NCBI GenBank assembly: GCA_948146395.1
Contig: OX411543.1
Location: 47,964,517-48,028,516, forward strand
Source: Fragum whitleyi
Taxonomy: Eukaryota; Mollusca; Bivalvia; Cardiida; Cardiidae
DNA: 64,000 bases
Direction of reading: 5' to 3'
Made by a program: the position numbers and the translations under genes. The notes beneath the pieces were generated by a model that worked only from the letters and a program-made list of their open reading frames with translations, did no database searches and had not been told where the DNA came from. Shown here piece after piece: positions 26,101-31,545 of the stretch. Numbering within the stretch: the first letter of the stretch is position 1; every line of letters begins with the position of its first letter.

Positions 26101-27050
26101 TTTGTGTGCTGGATAAAAGCTGTCCCTTGACAACCATTCCAGTCTTCCAGATCACTTTCAAAGAGATTCATCTTTTTTCTAGTGAGCTTACCATGTCTGC
26201 CATAACCCTTTTCTTTTTAAGATTAAAGTTTCTTTTGAATAGATTTCTAACTTGTATTGCAAATTTAAATCAGTGTTGCTCAAATCTACAGACAATCACT
26301 ATTAGTGGACCCGTAATAGTACCCCAACTGTTTGGAAGTAATGATTTCATTAGGAAACCTTGGAAGTTCATTACTTCCAAAATGTTGCATAACTATTAAG
26401 GGTCCACTACCTTAAAACTCTTAGAGAATGAAATAGAATCATGATTTTGAATCAAAATGAGGATTAGCAACAGTAAAACTGTAAGGAGTAGTCTTGTCTG
26501 GTTCTATAATGTGTGTTTGGACTTTGGTGTCTGAATATTGTCATTGAGGAATATTGTCATTGAGGATTGATAGGGTATATACAGTCAAACCTATCTTTGC
26601 AGCCACCTGTATACAGCAAGCAACCTGTATTCAGCAAGCACCAAATGAGTTCCCAAATGAAGAAATTGCTCTAAAATTTACCTGTATAAATCAAGCACCT
26701 GCCTTAAGTAAGCACTTTTGGAATACCCCTTGGGTGCTTGCTTCAGGTAGTGGAACCTTATAGTTCCACAACATTTCCAAACTAGTGATCTTTTACAGTG
26801 TTGACCTAGGTTTTCGAACGAAATCATAAGGAAACCTTGATTAGCACTGTTAAAGTTCATTACTTCCAAAATGTTGTGTAGCTATTATGGTTCCATTACC
26901 CTAAGACAGATTTGACTGGAGTCATTTCCGCCTCTAACTTGTGTTTATAATTCATTTCAGTGGACAGAAGGGCCCTGCCCATTTCATTTGAACACATCTG
27001 GCGCTTCAGATATTTACCATGGAATTAAACCATTTGATAATCAGCAGTGA
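684..27050 (+). CDS. MAU2: MAU2 sister chromatid cohesion factor (Scc4), 3' 14 exons
   Basis: Known role: MAU2/Scc4 is a superhelical TPR protein that wraps the N-terminus of NIPBL/Scc2; the pair loads cohesin onto chromatin in the nucleus. Seen: 14 segments splice in frame, all with GT donors and AG acceptors, giving 465 residues and a TGA. Vertebrate MAU2 is about 613 residues, so roughly 150 N-terminal residues lie upstream of the window. Conserved blocks include GAGAEY (exon 684), [14 protein letters not shown] (exon 1530), [13 protein letters not shown] (exon 3903), [11 protein letters not shown] (exon 6763), [19 protein letters not shown] (exons 19743/20134), [20 protein letters not shown] (exon 20134) and [11 protein letters not shown] (exon 21258). 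The C-terminal tail after IQWTEGP differs from the vertebrate tail. Introns run from 78 bp-scale neighbours of repeats up to 5.6 kb and are mostly mobile-element remains. Identification rests on recalled family sequence, but agreement is extensive. Confidence 0.96.
1530..1685 (+). CDS. MAU2: MAU2 exon b
   Basis: The acceptor is TTATTACAG and the donor CAG|gtaaat; it is phase 0 at both ends and 52 codons long. It encodes [19 protein letters not shown] through [18 protein letters not shown], one of the most conserved MAU2 segments. Confidence 0.95.
1686..3104. other. MAU2 intron with a GTCT tract
   Basis: Contains a (GTCT)n run at about 2126-2153 beside a GTACCCC motif, the usual head of the tandem-repeat elements in this genome. 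A short SINE-like fragment (AATAGCTGTAGGCTAGGAAA region, about 2545-2655) also occurs. Confidence 0.5.
3105..3183 (+). CDS. MAU2: MAU2 exon c
   Basis: The acceptor is TATCTTTTCAG and the donor A|gtaagc; it ends in phase 1. It encodes [18 protein letters not shown], an almost exact match to the family. The last base A joins AT of the next exon to make the Asn of the conserved NP pair. Confidence 0.93.
3903..3976 (+). CDS. MAU2: MAU2 exon d
   Basis: The acceptor is CTATTGACAG and the donor TTG|gtaggt. The split codon plus 24 codons encode [19 protein letters not shown] and then CVLVYL. The stretch VGTNQID is a few residues longer than the vertebrate NPADLF spacing, a loop-length difference. 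Confidence 0.94.
4001..4012. repeat. Poly(C) tract of 12
   Basis: Homopolymer at the start of MAU2 intron d, followed by a diverged GTCT/CTGTCTGTC tract near 4057, so probably the head of a degraded tandem-repeat element. Confidence 0.7.
4465..4858 (+). mobile_element. Family-A MITE (TA-flanked), copy 1
   Basis: It starts ACAGTTAGTTACATCGTG after T and carries the family's inner hairpin at about 4736-4803 (GGGAGGTAAT ... ATTACCTCCC with TTTTGTTCATCC in the arms). The distal terminus is truncated near 4858. Confidence 0.8.
5148..5768 (+). mobile_element. HINE-like tandem-repeat element (GCCCCC hairpin head)
   Basis: It begins TATGCCCCCGTATCGAGA with the hairpin partner GGGGGCAT, then a GTCC/GTCT tract at about 5190-5232, then three ~150-155-bp repeat units rich in CAAGGTCA. 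It ends CATCTTG|TT. The ends sit between T residues. A protein-like frame over 5139-5417 is repeat-derived. Confidence 0.7.
5831..5915. repeat. 85-bp near-perfect palindrome
   Basis: GTACTATTACGGAGAAA at the left is mirrored by TTTCTCCATAATAGTAC at the right, with TAACATTTGCTTCAT/ATGAAGCAAATGTTA inside. The arms are about 38 bases around a short TATAA loop. It could form a hairpin in MAU2 intron d; it may be a very small MITE. Confidence 0.85.
6763..6853 (+). CDS. MAU2: MAU2 exon e
   Basis: The acceptor is TTATGATAG and the donor A|gtgagt; it starts in phase 0 and ends in phase 1. It encodes [20 protein letters not shown] and then [10 protein letters not shown]. The upstream 2.8-kb intron contains a TA-type MITE and a GTCT-headed tandem-repeat element. 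Confidence 0.95.
7115..7418 (+). mobile_element. Short HINE-like element
   Basis: Starts TATGCCCCCCTTTGAAGA with GGGGG as hairpin partner, has GTCTGTCTGTCTGTCCG near 7187, ends GGGGGGCATAAA ... CATCTCTTG|TT. Same head and tail as the larger elements but with no long tandem array. Confidence 0.65.
7492..9627 (+). mobile_element. HINE-like element with TTTAACCTTG tandem units, host of a nested copy
   Basis: Begins TTAGCTCGCCAGGGTCG with GGCGTC-rich sequence, then repeated units containing CTTTAACCTTGCTTATATTT, GGGACATCATTACTTCATA and GATAGGCTTTCACC at about 170-bp spacing. Ends GGGCGAGCTACG ... CGCGGACAACTCTTG|TT. The terminal GAGCTA/TAGCTC pair forms short inverted ends. Interrupted at 7928-8727 by another element. 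Confidence 0.7.
7928..8728 (+). mobile_element. Nested HINE-like element (GCCCCC head)
   Basis: TATGCCCCCGTATCGAAAG head, GTCTGTCTGTC tract, four to five ~150-bp units with AAGCCTATTCAAGATACAA and TCAAGGTCATGTGACAAGG, ending CACATCTTG|TT. Flanks on each side match consecutive parts of the host element's own repeat unit, so this is an insertion into it. Confidence 0.75.
10051..10478 (+). repeat. CRE/X-box repeat (family D), copy 1
   Basis: Shares, in the opposite orientation, most of 51405-51850: GAGAAATAACGGTAGATTAT, the GATTATCATGTGATAATC palindrome, AGGATGAAATGCACAAAAGC (as its complement) and the hairpin CTATATTTTCACTCGTGG/CCACTCGTGAAAATATAG around 10368-10411. It lies directly upstream of MAU2 exon f. 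Confidence 0.8.
10499..10602 (+). CDS. MAU2: MAU2 exon f
   Basis: The acceptor is TTTATTACAG and the donor GAG|gtaagc. It encodes [20 protein letters not shown] and then [16 protein letters not shown] copy of the CRE/X-box repeat (about 10051-10478) ends roughly 20 bases upstream of this exon, so repeat sequence lies within the branch-point region. Confidence 0.95.
10915..11142 (+). mobile_element. TTAA-flanked MITE (piggyBac-like ends), copy 1
   Basis: Bounded by TTAA|CCCTTTCCTGTTTTA and TAAACAGCAAAGGG|TTAA; about 225 bp with a central palindrome GAAGAAATTGCTT ... AAGCAATTTCTTC. TTAA target sites and CCC-starting ends are the hallmark of piggyBac-type elements; no transposase is present. 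Confidence 0.75.
11338..11415 (+). CDS. MAU2: MAU2 exon g
   Basis: The acceptor is TTTATTTTCAG and the donor TTG|gtaagg; phase 0 at both ends. It encodes [20 protein letters not shown] and then QIHTLL, matching the QVCQLCQQSPRLF block of the family. Confidence 0.94.
11450..12065 (+). repeat. Three direct repeat units of ~200 bp
   Basis: Units begin near 11460, 11705 and 11950 with GCAGAATCAGTTCA(A/G)G and share CTCAACTGAGAATTTT, then AAAAGATGATATTGATAAG and a hairpin-forming AACACCTTAT(G/T)A segment. Unit 2 contains a 77-bp insertion (11751-11827). A diverged relative sits at about 56691-56910. Confidence 0.8.
11751..11827 (+). mobile_element. 77-bp mini-element inserted T^T
   Basis: The flanking repeat unit reads CTCATTCTCAACTG in units 1 and 3 but is split in unit 2 by sequence starting TTATACCCCCGCAAAACG and ending AGCTCTAG before TT. 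It contains two hairpins: ATACCCCCGCAA with TTGCGGGGGTAT, and GTCACATTTAGTGAC. Its start and end match those of the much larger elements here. Confidence 0.8.
13350..13415 (+). CDS. MAU2: MAU2 exon h
   Basis: A short 22-codon exon with acceptor CTCTTTCAG and donor CAG|gtaatt. It encodes [20 protein letters not shown] and then IQ, matching GLYCVSVNCMDNAEAQF of vertebrate MAU2. Confidence 0.94.
13465..13625. repeat. Diverged relative of the TTAA MITE
   Basis: Contains TTGAAATATAACCATAAAATA, TGTGGGGAAAGGAGAAAT and the palindrome around CTTGCTTCAAGCAATTTCTC, in the same order as the 10915 copy. Termini are lost. Confidence 0.55.
13665..13880 (+). mobile_element. Family-C MITE, copy 1 (partial)
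   Basis: Shares ATTCGTGAGGTG(T/C)AAACA, GAGACCTTATCTATCTACTAA, GATGCACAGGCTGGTCAGAG and the GCTTATTTGAAATTGTTGG end with copies at 21399, 27492 and 63283. It lies inside MAU2 intron h. Confidence 0.7.
14040..14167 (+). CDS. MAU2: MAU2 exon i
   Basis: The acceptor is TTCTTTAAG and the donor AA|gtaagg; it ends in phase 2. It encodes [20 protein letters not shown] and then [22 protein letters not shown]. The NLA and RHQ..L..LLE positions match the family. Intron reading would stop one codon past the donor. Confidence 0.92.
14236..15007 (+). mobile_element. TA-flanked element with CTGTAAACGG ends
   Basis: TA|CTGTAAACGGC at the left is mirrored by CCCCGTTTACAG|TA at the right. Both subterminal regions carry TTGGCGG/CCGCCAA motifs in inverted orientation. 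About 770 bp, no transposase frame. Directly downstream of MAU2 exon i. Confidence 0.75.
15050..15690 (+). repeat. Degraded tandem-repeat element
   Basis: Contains GTATGCGGCCAAAGGTGG and TCTGTCCGTCTGTC at the head, then three related units with CCTCCTTTATTTATGGACC / TTCATTGGCCAATTTGGATGA and AAATTTCTTGTGAAC. Pieces resembling the SINE body (GGATAGCAGCTGGAGG) occur at 15485 and 15658. Confidence 0.55.
15795..16746 (+). mobile_element. HINE-like element with ~165-bp units, 3' end missing
   Basis: Starts TTAGTTCCACTGGCC, has CCAGTCTGTCTTTC, then about five units each with CTTCTCTGAAACTA, AATTCAACCAAACTT and GACATGCTCTTTCAGATTT. It runs directly into the next element with no CT(A/T)G terminus, so its tail was probably lost when that one arrived. 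Confidence 0.6.
16747..17966 (+). mobile_element. HINE-like element (CTCCACTGG head)
   Basis: TTAGCTCCACTGACCGAAG head, GTGTCCGTTGTGCGTCCGTC, then seven ~145-150-bp units each with ATCTTCTCCTCC(C/T)GAAC-type, GATTTCAATGAAACTT, GGGTGACCCT and GGGCGTGG(C/T)AGGG. Tail CCAGTGGAGCGATACAGG and hairpin GGCCCTCTTGGGCC, then TCTTG|TT. Confidence 0.75.
18275..19606 (+). mobile_element. HINE-like element with exact 165-bp units
   Basis: TTAGCTCCACTGGCTGAAA head, GTCCGTCCGTC, then units in which ATGATCCTTGAGTGACCC recurs at 18721, 18886, 19051 and 19216, a constant 165-bp period. The period is divisible by three, which makes a spurious open frame at 18732-19061. Tail GCCTGTGGAGTGACTCAAGC, hairpin GCCATTCATGGC, then TTTCTAG|TT. 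Confidence 0.8.
19743..19820 (+). CDS. MAU2: MAU2 exon j
   Basis: The acceptor is TTAATTTCAG and the donor AA|gtaaga; phase 2 at both ends. It encodes [20 protein letters not shown] and then QYNDAK, matching SSHCLRAAAFYVRGLFSFFQ. It follows the largest intron (5,575 bp), which is packed with tandem-repeat elements. Confidence 0.95.
20134..20245 (+). CDS. MAU2: MAU2 exon k
   Basis: The acceptor is ATTTTTTTCAG and the donor AGA|gtaaga. It encodes [20 protein letters not shown] and then [17 protein letters not shown], the best conserved exon of the gene and close to identical to vertebrate MAU2 over this TPR block. Confidence 0.97.
20494..20717 (-). mobile_element. TTAA-flanked MITE, copy 2
   Basis: TTAA|CCCTTTGCTGTTTAATCC ... 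GTAAAACAGGAAACTG|TTAA with the same central GAAGAAATTGCTTCTGAC palindrome as copy 1, in reverse orientation. Confidence 0.75.
20798..21072 (+). mobile_element. tRNA-derived SINE (family E), near full length
   Basis: A tRNA-like head has a B-box-like AGGTTTGATACAT. The body contains TGTGGGATAGCAGCTGGAGG and GAAATACCAGGAATCCATTG, followed by GATTGTTGAAAGG, CCCCATTCAAACAAC and an A-rich tail. Relatives are at 22040, 42577 (reverse), 46070 and 59903. Confidence 0.7.
21258..21348 (+). CDS. MAU2: MAU2 exon l
   Basis: The acceptor is TTTTTTACAG and the donor G|gtatgt. It encodes [20 protein letters not shown] and then [10 protein letters not shown], matching ESNNMVVPAMQLASKIPD. A family-C MITE starts only about 50 bases into the following intron. 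Confidence 0.95.
21399..21638 (+). mobile_element. Family-C MITE, copy 2
   Basis: Terminal inverted repeats GGCCTGTGTGTAACATTTCC and GAAATCTCACACACAGGC; about 240 bp. Internal GATGCACAGGCTGGTCAGAG-like segment conserved. Confidence 0.75.
22040..22245 (+). mobile_element. SINE (family E), 5'-truncated
   Basis: Contains GACCTATGTGAGACAGCAGC, AGAAATACCAGAAAACC and GTTAGGTGCTCCAGCCGC, ending in a (CAT)n tail near 22217 instead of the A-rich tail. Confidence 0.65.
22385..22560 (+). mobile_element. Family-A MITE, left half of a split copy
   Basis: CAGTTAGTTAAATCATGAAG start with TTCATTCATTCCAAATACTC. It stops near 22560. The matching right half resumes near 23960. Confidence 0.65.
22561..23959. 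mobile_element. CpG-rich ~1.4-kb insertion of unknown type
   Basis: This segment sits between the two halves of a family-A MITE. It opens with the hairpin GTCAGACTGAAAGTCTGAC and GTGGTCGCCGGCAATCGG, and its 5' two thirds are much richer in CG dinucleotides than surrounding MAU2 intron sequence. Frames here (22946-23209 minus, 23299-23502 plus) resemble nothing I recognise. It may be a non-autonomous transposon or retro-element remnant. Confidence 0.5.
23299..23502 (+). CDS. Unrecognised 67-residue reading frame inside the CpG-rich insertion
   Basis: ATG at 23299, TGA at 23500-23502. The product is charged and soluble-looking, with a [18 protein letters not shown] segment that would be helical. 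No signal peptide, membrane segment or known motif. It lies within an intron of MAU2 in sequence that appears inserted, so if coding it belongs to the insertion. Chance occurrence is likely. Confidence 0.15.
   Translation: MNPGRFHRVHFHITQLPELCPSEILAEVQVTFADLKTKEKRDFLTYLLDRYYWLKYGDKPNVMTCSL
23960..24139 (+). mobile_element. Family-A MITE, right half of a split copy
   Basis: GGAAGCTATTTATAGAACAT, then GCATATTTTATTAAGAGG, GGTAATAGATATTGCCAATT and CGTCAGTTTCATGGTGTT, ending TTAACTGTA. Same orientation as the left half at 22385. Confidence 0.65.
24289..24513 (-). mobile_element. TTAA MITE, copy 3
   Basis: TTTAATCCCTGCTTTTTACG ... AAAACGGGAAAGGG|TTAA with the central GAAGAAATTGCTTCTGAC palindrome. 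It ends about 23 bases before MAU2 exon m, inside the likely branch-point zone. Overlapping open frames are artefacts. Confidence 0.7.
24537..24664 (+). CDS. MAU2: MAU2 exon m
   Basis: The acceptor is TTCATTTCAG and the donor CAG|gtaatt. It encodes [20 protein letters not shown] and then [23 protein letters not shown], matching the LLRDL...H..FSQQLL.DH...LPEHNLI block. A TTAA-flanked MITE ends about 23 bases upstream. Confidence 0.93.
24835..24899. repeat. Palindrome, ~30-base arms
   Basis: TTTAGCGCCAGACTGTACTA at the left is mirrored by TAGTACAGTCTTGCACTAAA via AGTGTTAATA / TATTAACACT. Hairpin-capable sequence in the last MAU2 intron. Confidence 0.8.
25402..26085 (-). mobile_element. Family-A MITE with an internal 258-bp tandem duplication
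   Basis: ACAGTTAACAACATCGTGAA starts at 25401 and again at 25659/25660. The two 258-bp copies differ at only a few positions. The second copy continues to a complete distal terminus ending TACTAACTGTA at 26085. Each copy contains the GGAGGTAATCC/ATTACCTCCC hairpin. Confidence 0.85.
26961..27050 (+). CDS. MAU2: MAU2 terminal exon n
   Basis: The acceptor is ATTCATTTCAG. It encodes [20 protein letters not shown], nine further residues and TGA at 27048-27050. WT(D/E)GP is conserved across the family; the rest of the tail is not recognisably conserved. Confidence 0.9.
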   Translation, partial: WTEGPCPFHLNTSGASDIYHGIKPFDNQQ

Positions 27051-27880
27051 AGACAAGAAGAAATCATACAGTTGCCAACTCTAATGGTCTGGACAGTTTT
27101 CACCTTAGTGTGACATTTCACGCGAAAGAAGACTGTACGGGAACTCTTTAAGATAGACATTTGAAAGAGAGATTTGGTCAAGTAGAGGTCAACCAATGGT
27201 TGTATTTAGAAATTTATAGTATGGCAATGTAGAACTCTAAATTCAGAAAAACCTTTTTAAAGGGATAAGTTACAACCCTGGTCAGTCTGCTCGACCCAAG
27301 AAGGTCTCCAAGCATAGTTTGAACAATGTTAGATGTAAAATTGCTATCAGTTTACATTGAAATGGACAAATTTCAGATTACTTCAATTTTAGTCTTGCTG
27401 AATTAAAAGTAGAGCAAAAGTGCATTAACATCCAAGTTCTGAAAGCACTGGATGCAATTATTTTGAGTCAGAATTTAATTTGAAAAACAAATGAGCCTGC
27501 GCGTGACATTTCCAACAATTTGAAACATTCGTGAGGTGCAAACATCGAGTAGCGTAGACAGCCACATACTATAAGATAAAGTTACCTGGTGGTCTACAGA
27601 TACTTAGAGATCTTACCTATCTACTAAACACATAGCAAAGACTCTGGTCAGACTGTGCGGATGCACAGGCTGGTCAGAGACTTTGCTTTGCGAATATTTG
27701 AAATAGTTTGAAATCTCATGCACAGGCTGAAATAGTTTGTAAACTTTTATGGTTTAAAAAGAATGATCATGTGGTATAGGTTTAAATCAGATCACATAAT
27801 GTGCATGCTTATCTTTATCTATACCTCCTGCTAAAGCAAGGATATTTCCAGCTCAGCAGTTTTAAGGTGAAGCAATAAAG
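27051..27880 (+). promoter_or_regulatory. Probable MAU2 3' UTR with a candidate poly(A) signal
   Basis: No coding continues after the stop. The first plain AATAAA downstream is at 27874-27879, just after a family-C MITE (27492-27730), so a UTR of about 830 bases containing the MITE is possible. No transcript evidence is available, and an earlier variant signal cannot be excluded. Confidence 0.3.
27492..27730 (+). mobile_element. Family-C MITE, copy 3
   Basis: Ends GAGCCTGCGCGTGACATTTC and GAAATCTCATGCACAGGCT; about 240 bp. Lies in the presumed MAU2 3' UTR or just past it. Confidence 0.75.
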
Positions 27881-27907
27881 AAATTGGTAAAATAGTCAAC
27901 ACATAGT

Positions 27908-28332
27908 ACAGTAAGTTACATTATGACATTCATCTCATTCAAAACCATTCAAATTCACACACTCTTGAGCTTCATTCATTCATTCCAAACATTCACTCAA
28001 ATCGATCAAAAACGCTTCAAAATGACATGAAATAGATACAATCAACAACTTCATTGATTAGATATAAAAGAAAAAAAAATCACAATTTCTCTGAAAAAAT
28101 TGAATTAGTGAGAGTCTGATCGGTTCTTGAAGAAATATGACGCTATTTATAGAACTTGTATGCATATTTTATTAAAGAGAGGTAATAAATATTGCTAATT
28201 TTGTACATCCTGAACAAAATTTGCAATATTGGATTACCTCCCATTGAATTCACTCAAAACTTGCTCCACATACTCATTCAATTTCATTCCAAAATCATTC
28301 ACCTTGTCAATTTCACGATGTTGTTTACTGTA
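27908..28332 (+). mobile_element. Family-A MITE, complete copy
   Basis: T|ACAGTAAGTTACATTATGAC ... CAATTTCACGATGTTGTTTA then CTGTA. Inner hairpin GAGGTAATAAATATTGCTAA with its partner GGATTACCTCCC around 28181-28249. Confidence 0.85.
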
Positions 28333-29237
28333 GCTCATTGAACATCCACCTGCAAGATTGTTAAAGATGAAATTGACACAACCTTTGTCTAGGGGTCAAA
28401 TGTAAAGTGAAATAGCCAATCAGAGTTATCCTTGCTTTCTTAATTGCAGAACATTAGAGAACTAAGTTTGGGAATGGAATGTACTTTGAGTGAGTCGATA
28501 TCCCTACCAAATGGGATTTATAGTACTGGAAAACACCTAGTCTGAAACAATTTGCTTCATTACTTTATGCATGTGCAATTGGGGGGAAATCTTTGAATAT
28601 TGTATTCTTTGTAGAATTATTTTACCTTTGTAATTAAAGAACCAATTTTTGACTCTTTAAAAAGACTAATTCTGATTTGTATGCTCAATACTCTGTATTA
28701 TGTTTACTTTGTAAACATTTGCGAAACTTTTTTAAATGGTACCCTATTTGCTTGTGGACCCACATGCGAAGCAGAATGTCATTTTCAACGCTTTTTGTAT
28801 CCTAGATGCTGTGTGGATCTTCCACAGATCCAAAAGACGTCGCCTACTAGTAGGAAGGTTTTAACTTGAAGATAAAAATTGCCAACTAGTCAGTGACTAG
28901 TCACGGATTTTATCATGGATTTTACAAAAAGTCGTTGCATCGCTATGCATTGCCGTCGCGTCGGGTGTTTTTGTGATAGTATATTTAATTCTTATAGGTC
29001 AAAAGGAATAGGTGTCAAAGGTTTTAAATTCACCAAAAATGGTCCACATACAGTGGACTGTGCATTCTATTCCCTTGTTTACAAAGTTGAATCCATCTTC
29101 CAACATATACCGAACTTCAATAGAAAAATTGTCGTTACAATATTCTGGTATTATAGTCATTTTACCTTTTTAGAAATCTTGTCGGGTTGTTCACCTGAGA
29201 AAGTCGAAAATATTTCTGTTTGCATAATTGTGTCAAA
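28333..29237. other. Intergenic sequence between MAU2 and the cyclase pseudogene
   Basis: AT-rich sequence with no recognisable exon. A 108-codon frame at 28915-29241 partly overlaps the antisense of the pseudogene tail and has no recognised motif. Confidence 0.5.
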
Positions 29238-29781
29238 TTAAGAAGTCCTGACAAGAACAAGAAAAACGACAAAGAAAATTTGCGATTGACCTGTCCAATG
29301 CTTAGAAGTAGTGCTAGAGGCCCGACCGTCATGGGGTGCGTCACCAACTATTGCCAGCACGCGGCTGTGACCGCCAGTACCATCTATAAATTTTGGTGCT
29401 CCAATAAATGTTGTGTGCCTGTTTGCAGTATACTATCTCGAGTAGCAATATACTCAAGGAGAGATACGTTGTGGGACTGAAGATAAACATGTACCATAAA
29501 CTTCTTGTCTATAGCAACATCTACAGACGGAGTATCTATACCAACTACCTTCACAGACCGTTTCGTCAATAAGAATTCAGCGGACTCGAGTGAATATCCG
29601 GGGAAATGAAACATAGTGCTGTCGTTTGTCGTTGATATCCAGAAGACGAGATTTGGTGTCGGATAATGAATGCCCCAACCAGAGTTTATAAATGTGATTG
29701 AATGATCTAGAATAAGACCAAACTTGACCTCATGTTCTTTTATTTCTTCCACTGTAAGGGCATAATTTGGGTTTACCTTTG
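29238..29781 (-). pseudogene. Cyclase pseudogene C-terminal fragment
   Basis: Reads VNPNYALTVEEIKEHEVKFG, then FINSGWGIHYPTP, MFHFPGYSLESAEFLL, VGIDTPSVDVAIDKKFM and HVYLQSHNVSLLEYIATRDS. After LQTG a CA gain (GGCACACAACA near 29412-29417) shifts the frame. One frame over, the expected ending appears: TFIGAPKFIDGTGGHSRVLA, then a tail ending FFVVFLVLVRTS and a stop at 29238-29240. The hydrophobic tail is unusual for this family and could be a GPI-type or membrane tail, or just decay. Confidence 0.8.
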
Positions 29782-31456
29782 TTAGCTCCACTGGCCAAAA
29801 GGCCAGCAGGCTATTGTCATGGCGAGGTGTCCGTCGTCCATACGTGCGTGTGTCCGTCCGTCCGTCCGTAAACTTTTACTTTGAAAATCTTCTCCTCAGA
29901 AACTACTGGATGAATTTCAACCAAACTTCACAGGAATGATCCTTGGGTGACCCTCTATCAGATTCCTTCAAAGAATTTTAATCGGTTGAAAATCATGGCT
30001 GTAGTGGGCATGGCTAATTTCCATATATGGTAATAGGTGAGTTTTCTCAGATTCTAATTGATGGATACCAATTAAATCTTTCATGAATGATCCTTGAGTG
30101 ACCCTTTATCAGTCTACAAAAAATTATTGTGATCGGATGAAAAATATTTATTTTATGGGCGGAGGTCATTTCTCTATATGTTATATAGTGGAAACTTTGA
30201 AAATTAATTTCTCAGAATGTAATTGATGGATATCAACCAAATTTCACTGGAATGATCCTTGAGTGACCCTTTTTCAGTCTGTAAATATATATTGTGATCA
30301 GATGAAAAATGTGTATTTTATGGGCGGAGGTCATTTCTCTATATGTAATATAATGGAAACTTTGAAAATCATTTTCTCAGAACCTAACAAATGGATAACA
30401 ACCAAATTTCATTTGAATGATTCTTTAATGATCCTTTACAAGTCTGTAAATATATATTGTGATCAGATGAAAAATGTGTATTTTATGGGTGGAGGTCATT
30501 TCTCTATATGTAATATAATGGAAACTTTGAAAATCATTTTCTCAGAACCTAACTGATGGATATGGACTGAATTTCACTGGAATGATTCTTTAATGATACT
30601 TTATCATTCTGCAAAAAAAATTTGTGATCAGATGCAAAATATGTATTTTATTGTCAGAGGTCATTTCTTTTCATATGTTATATGGTGTAATATCCAATAT
30701 GGGGGGTAACACAAACTTTTTTCAAAGTTCAAAAAGATGGATTTCAACCAAATATCATAGGAATTTTATTTCTGTGAAGTTGTATCAGGCTGCAAAAAAT
30801 ATTTGATTAAATGAACAGCATGCTCTATATTGGCAGAGGACATTTCAACATATAAAGTGAATATTTGACCACCCTTTTGGTATCACCTAAATGATGAATT
30901 TTGTTAGACTCATATAATTTAATGGGTGTAAAGATTGTAGGTTAGAAGGAACATAAGCTTTGTTAGAATCCAAATGTGTAGAAACATTAGGTAAAATAGG
31001 GAGCCTGAGAAACCCCCTTAGAATTGGTCAGTTTAGTTGAACGAAGGGTGACTCTGCACAAAGAGGTGTAAAGTGGCCTACTGAGGTTCAGAGTGGGGAA
31101 GAAAAAGCTGAGTTGACTGCACTCTAAGGCATTGGGCAGTATAAAAATATTGGATTTAATATTTTACTTCTTATTATCTTTAGATAGAATTTTGTTTTGG
31201 TGACAAACAATTATTGTGAAGTAACACCCTTATAGTGGTGTTTAATGAAAAGCGGAAAGATCTACAATCAAAATTTTGTGGACAAAGTACCAGTATATTA
31301 TGCAGTAACATTCTGTTAGCATTGAATTTTTTATTTTTGGATTTCAAACAAATTTCACTGGAATGATCCTTATTTTTAACAGCTTTATCATCCTCTAATA
31401 ATCATTATCAGGATATTCAGGCCTGTGGAGCGAATCAGGCGCTCAAGCGCCTCTAG
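29782..31456 (+). mobile_element. 1,675-bp HINE-like element inserted in the cyclase exon
   Basis: Head TTAGCTCCACTGGCCAAAAG, microsatellite GTCCGTCCGTCCGTA near 29857, then about seven ~160-165-bp units sharing ATGATCCTTGAGTGACCC and GGGCGGAGGTCATTTCTC with the element at 18275. Tail GGCCTGTGGAGCGAATCAGG, hairpin GCGCTCAAGCGC, CTCTAG|TT. Removing 29782-31456 rejoins CCTTTG with TTTTCTC and restores the cyclase frame at this point. Confidence 0.88.
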
Positions 31457-31545
31457 TTTTCTCTTTTATGTCAATCACTACTCCAGTGTTGATTAGTTTC
31501 TACTAGTATCTCTTCCAGAGCTTGTTTTCCTTCCACTGCATGAAT
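31457..31545 (-). pseudogene. Cyclase pseudogene middle fragment
   Basis: From 31545 downward the frame reads IHAVEGKQALEEILVE, where the family has ..HF.EGG.....IPVEKLI. A two-base deficit then shifts the frame to KLINTGVVIDIKEK. Upstream, the expected HGGTHxDAP block is absent and is replaced by a short AAAAGGCCCA-type duplicated sequence at about 31576-31602. Confidence 0.8.

Noticed and set aside
29162..29347. Separate small minus-strand ORF
   Set aside because: A shadow frame over the cyclase tail; the family-matching frame is GTGGHSRVLA in another phase.
30263..30556. 97-codon frame with repeated [15 protein letters not shown]
   Set aside because: Same repeat family as 18732, inside the element inserted in the cyclase exon; a by-product of period length.
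7114..31460. CRISPR-like or satellite arrays
   Set aside because: Units are long (145-180 bp), diverged, without spacer organisation, and bounded by mobile-element heads and tails.
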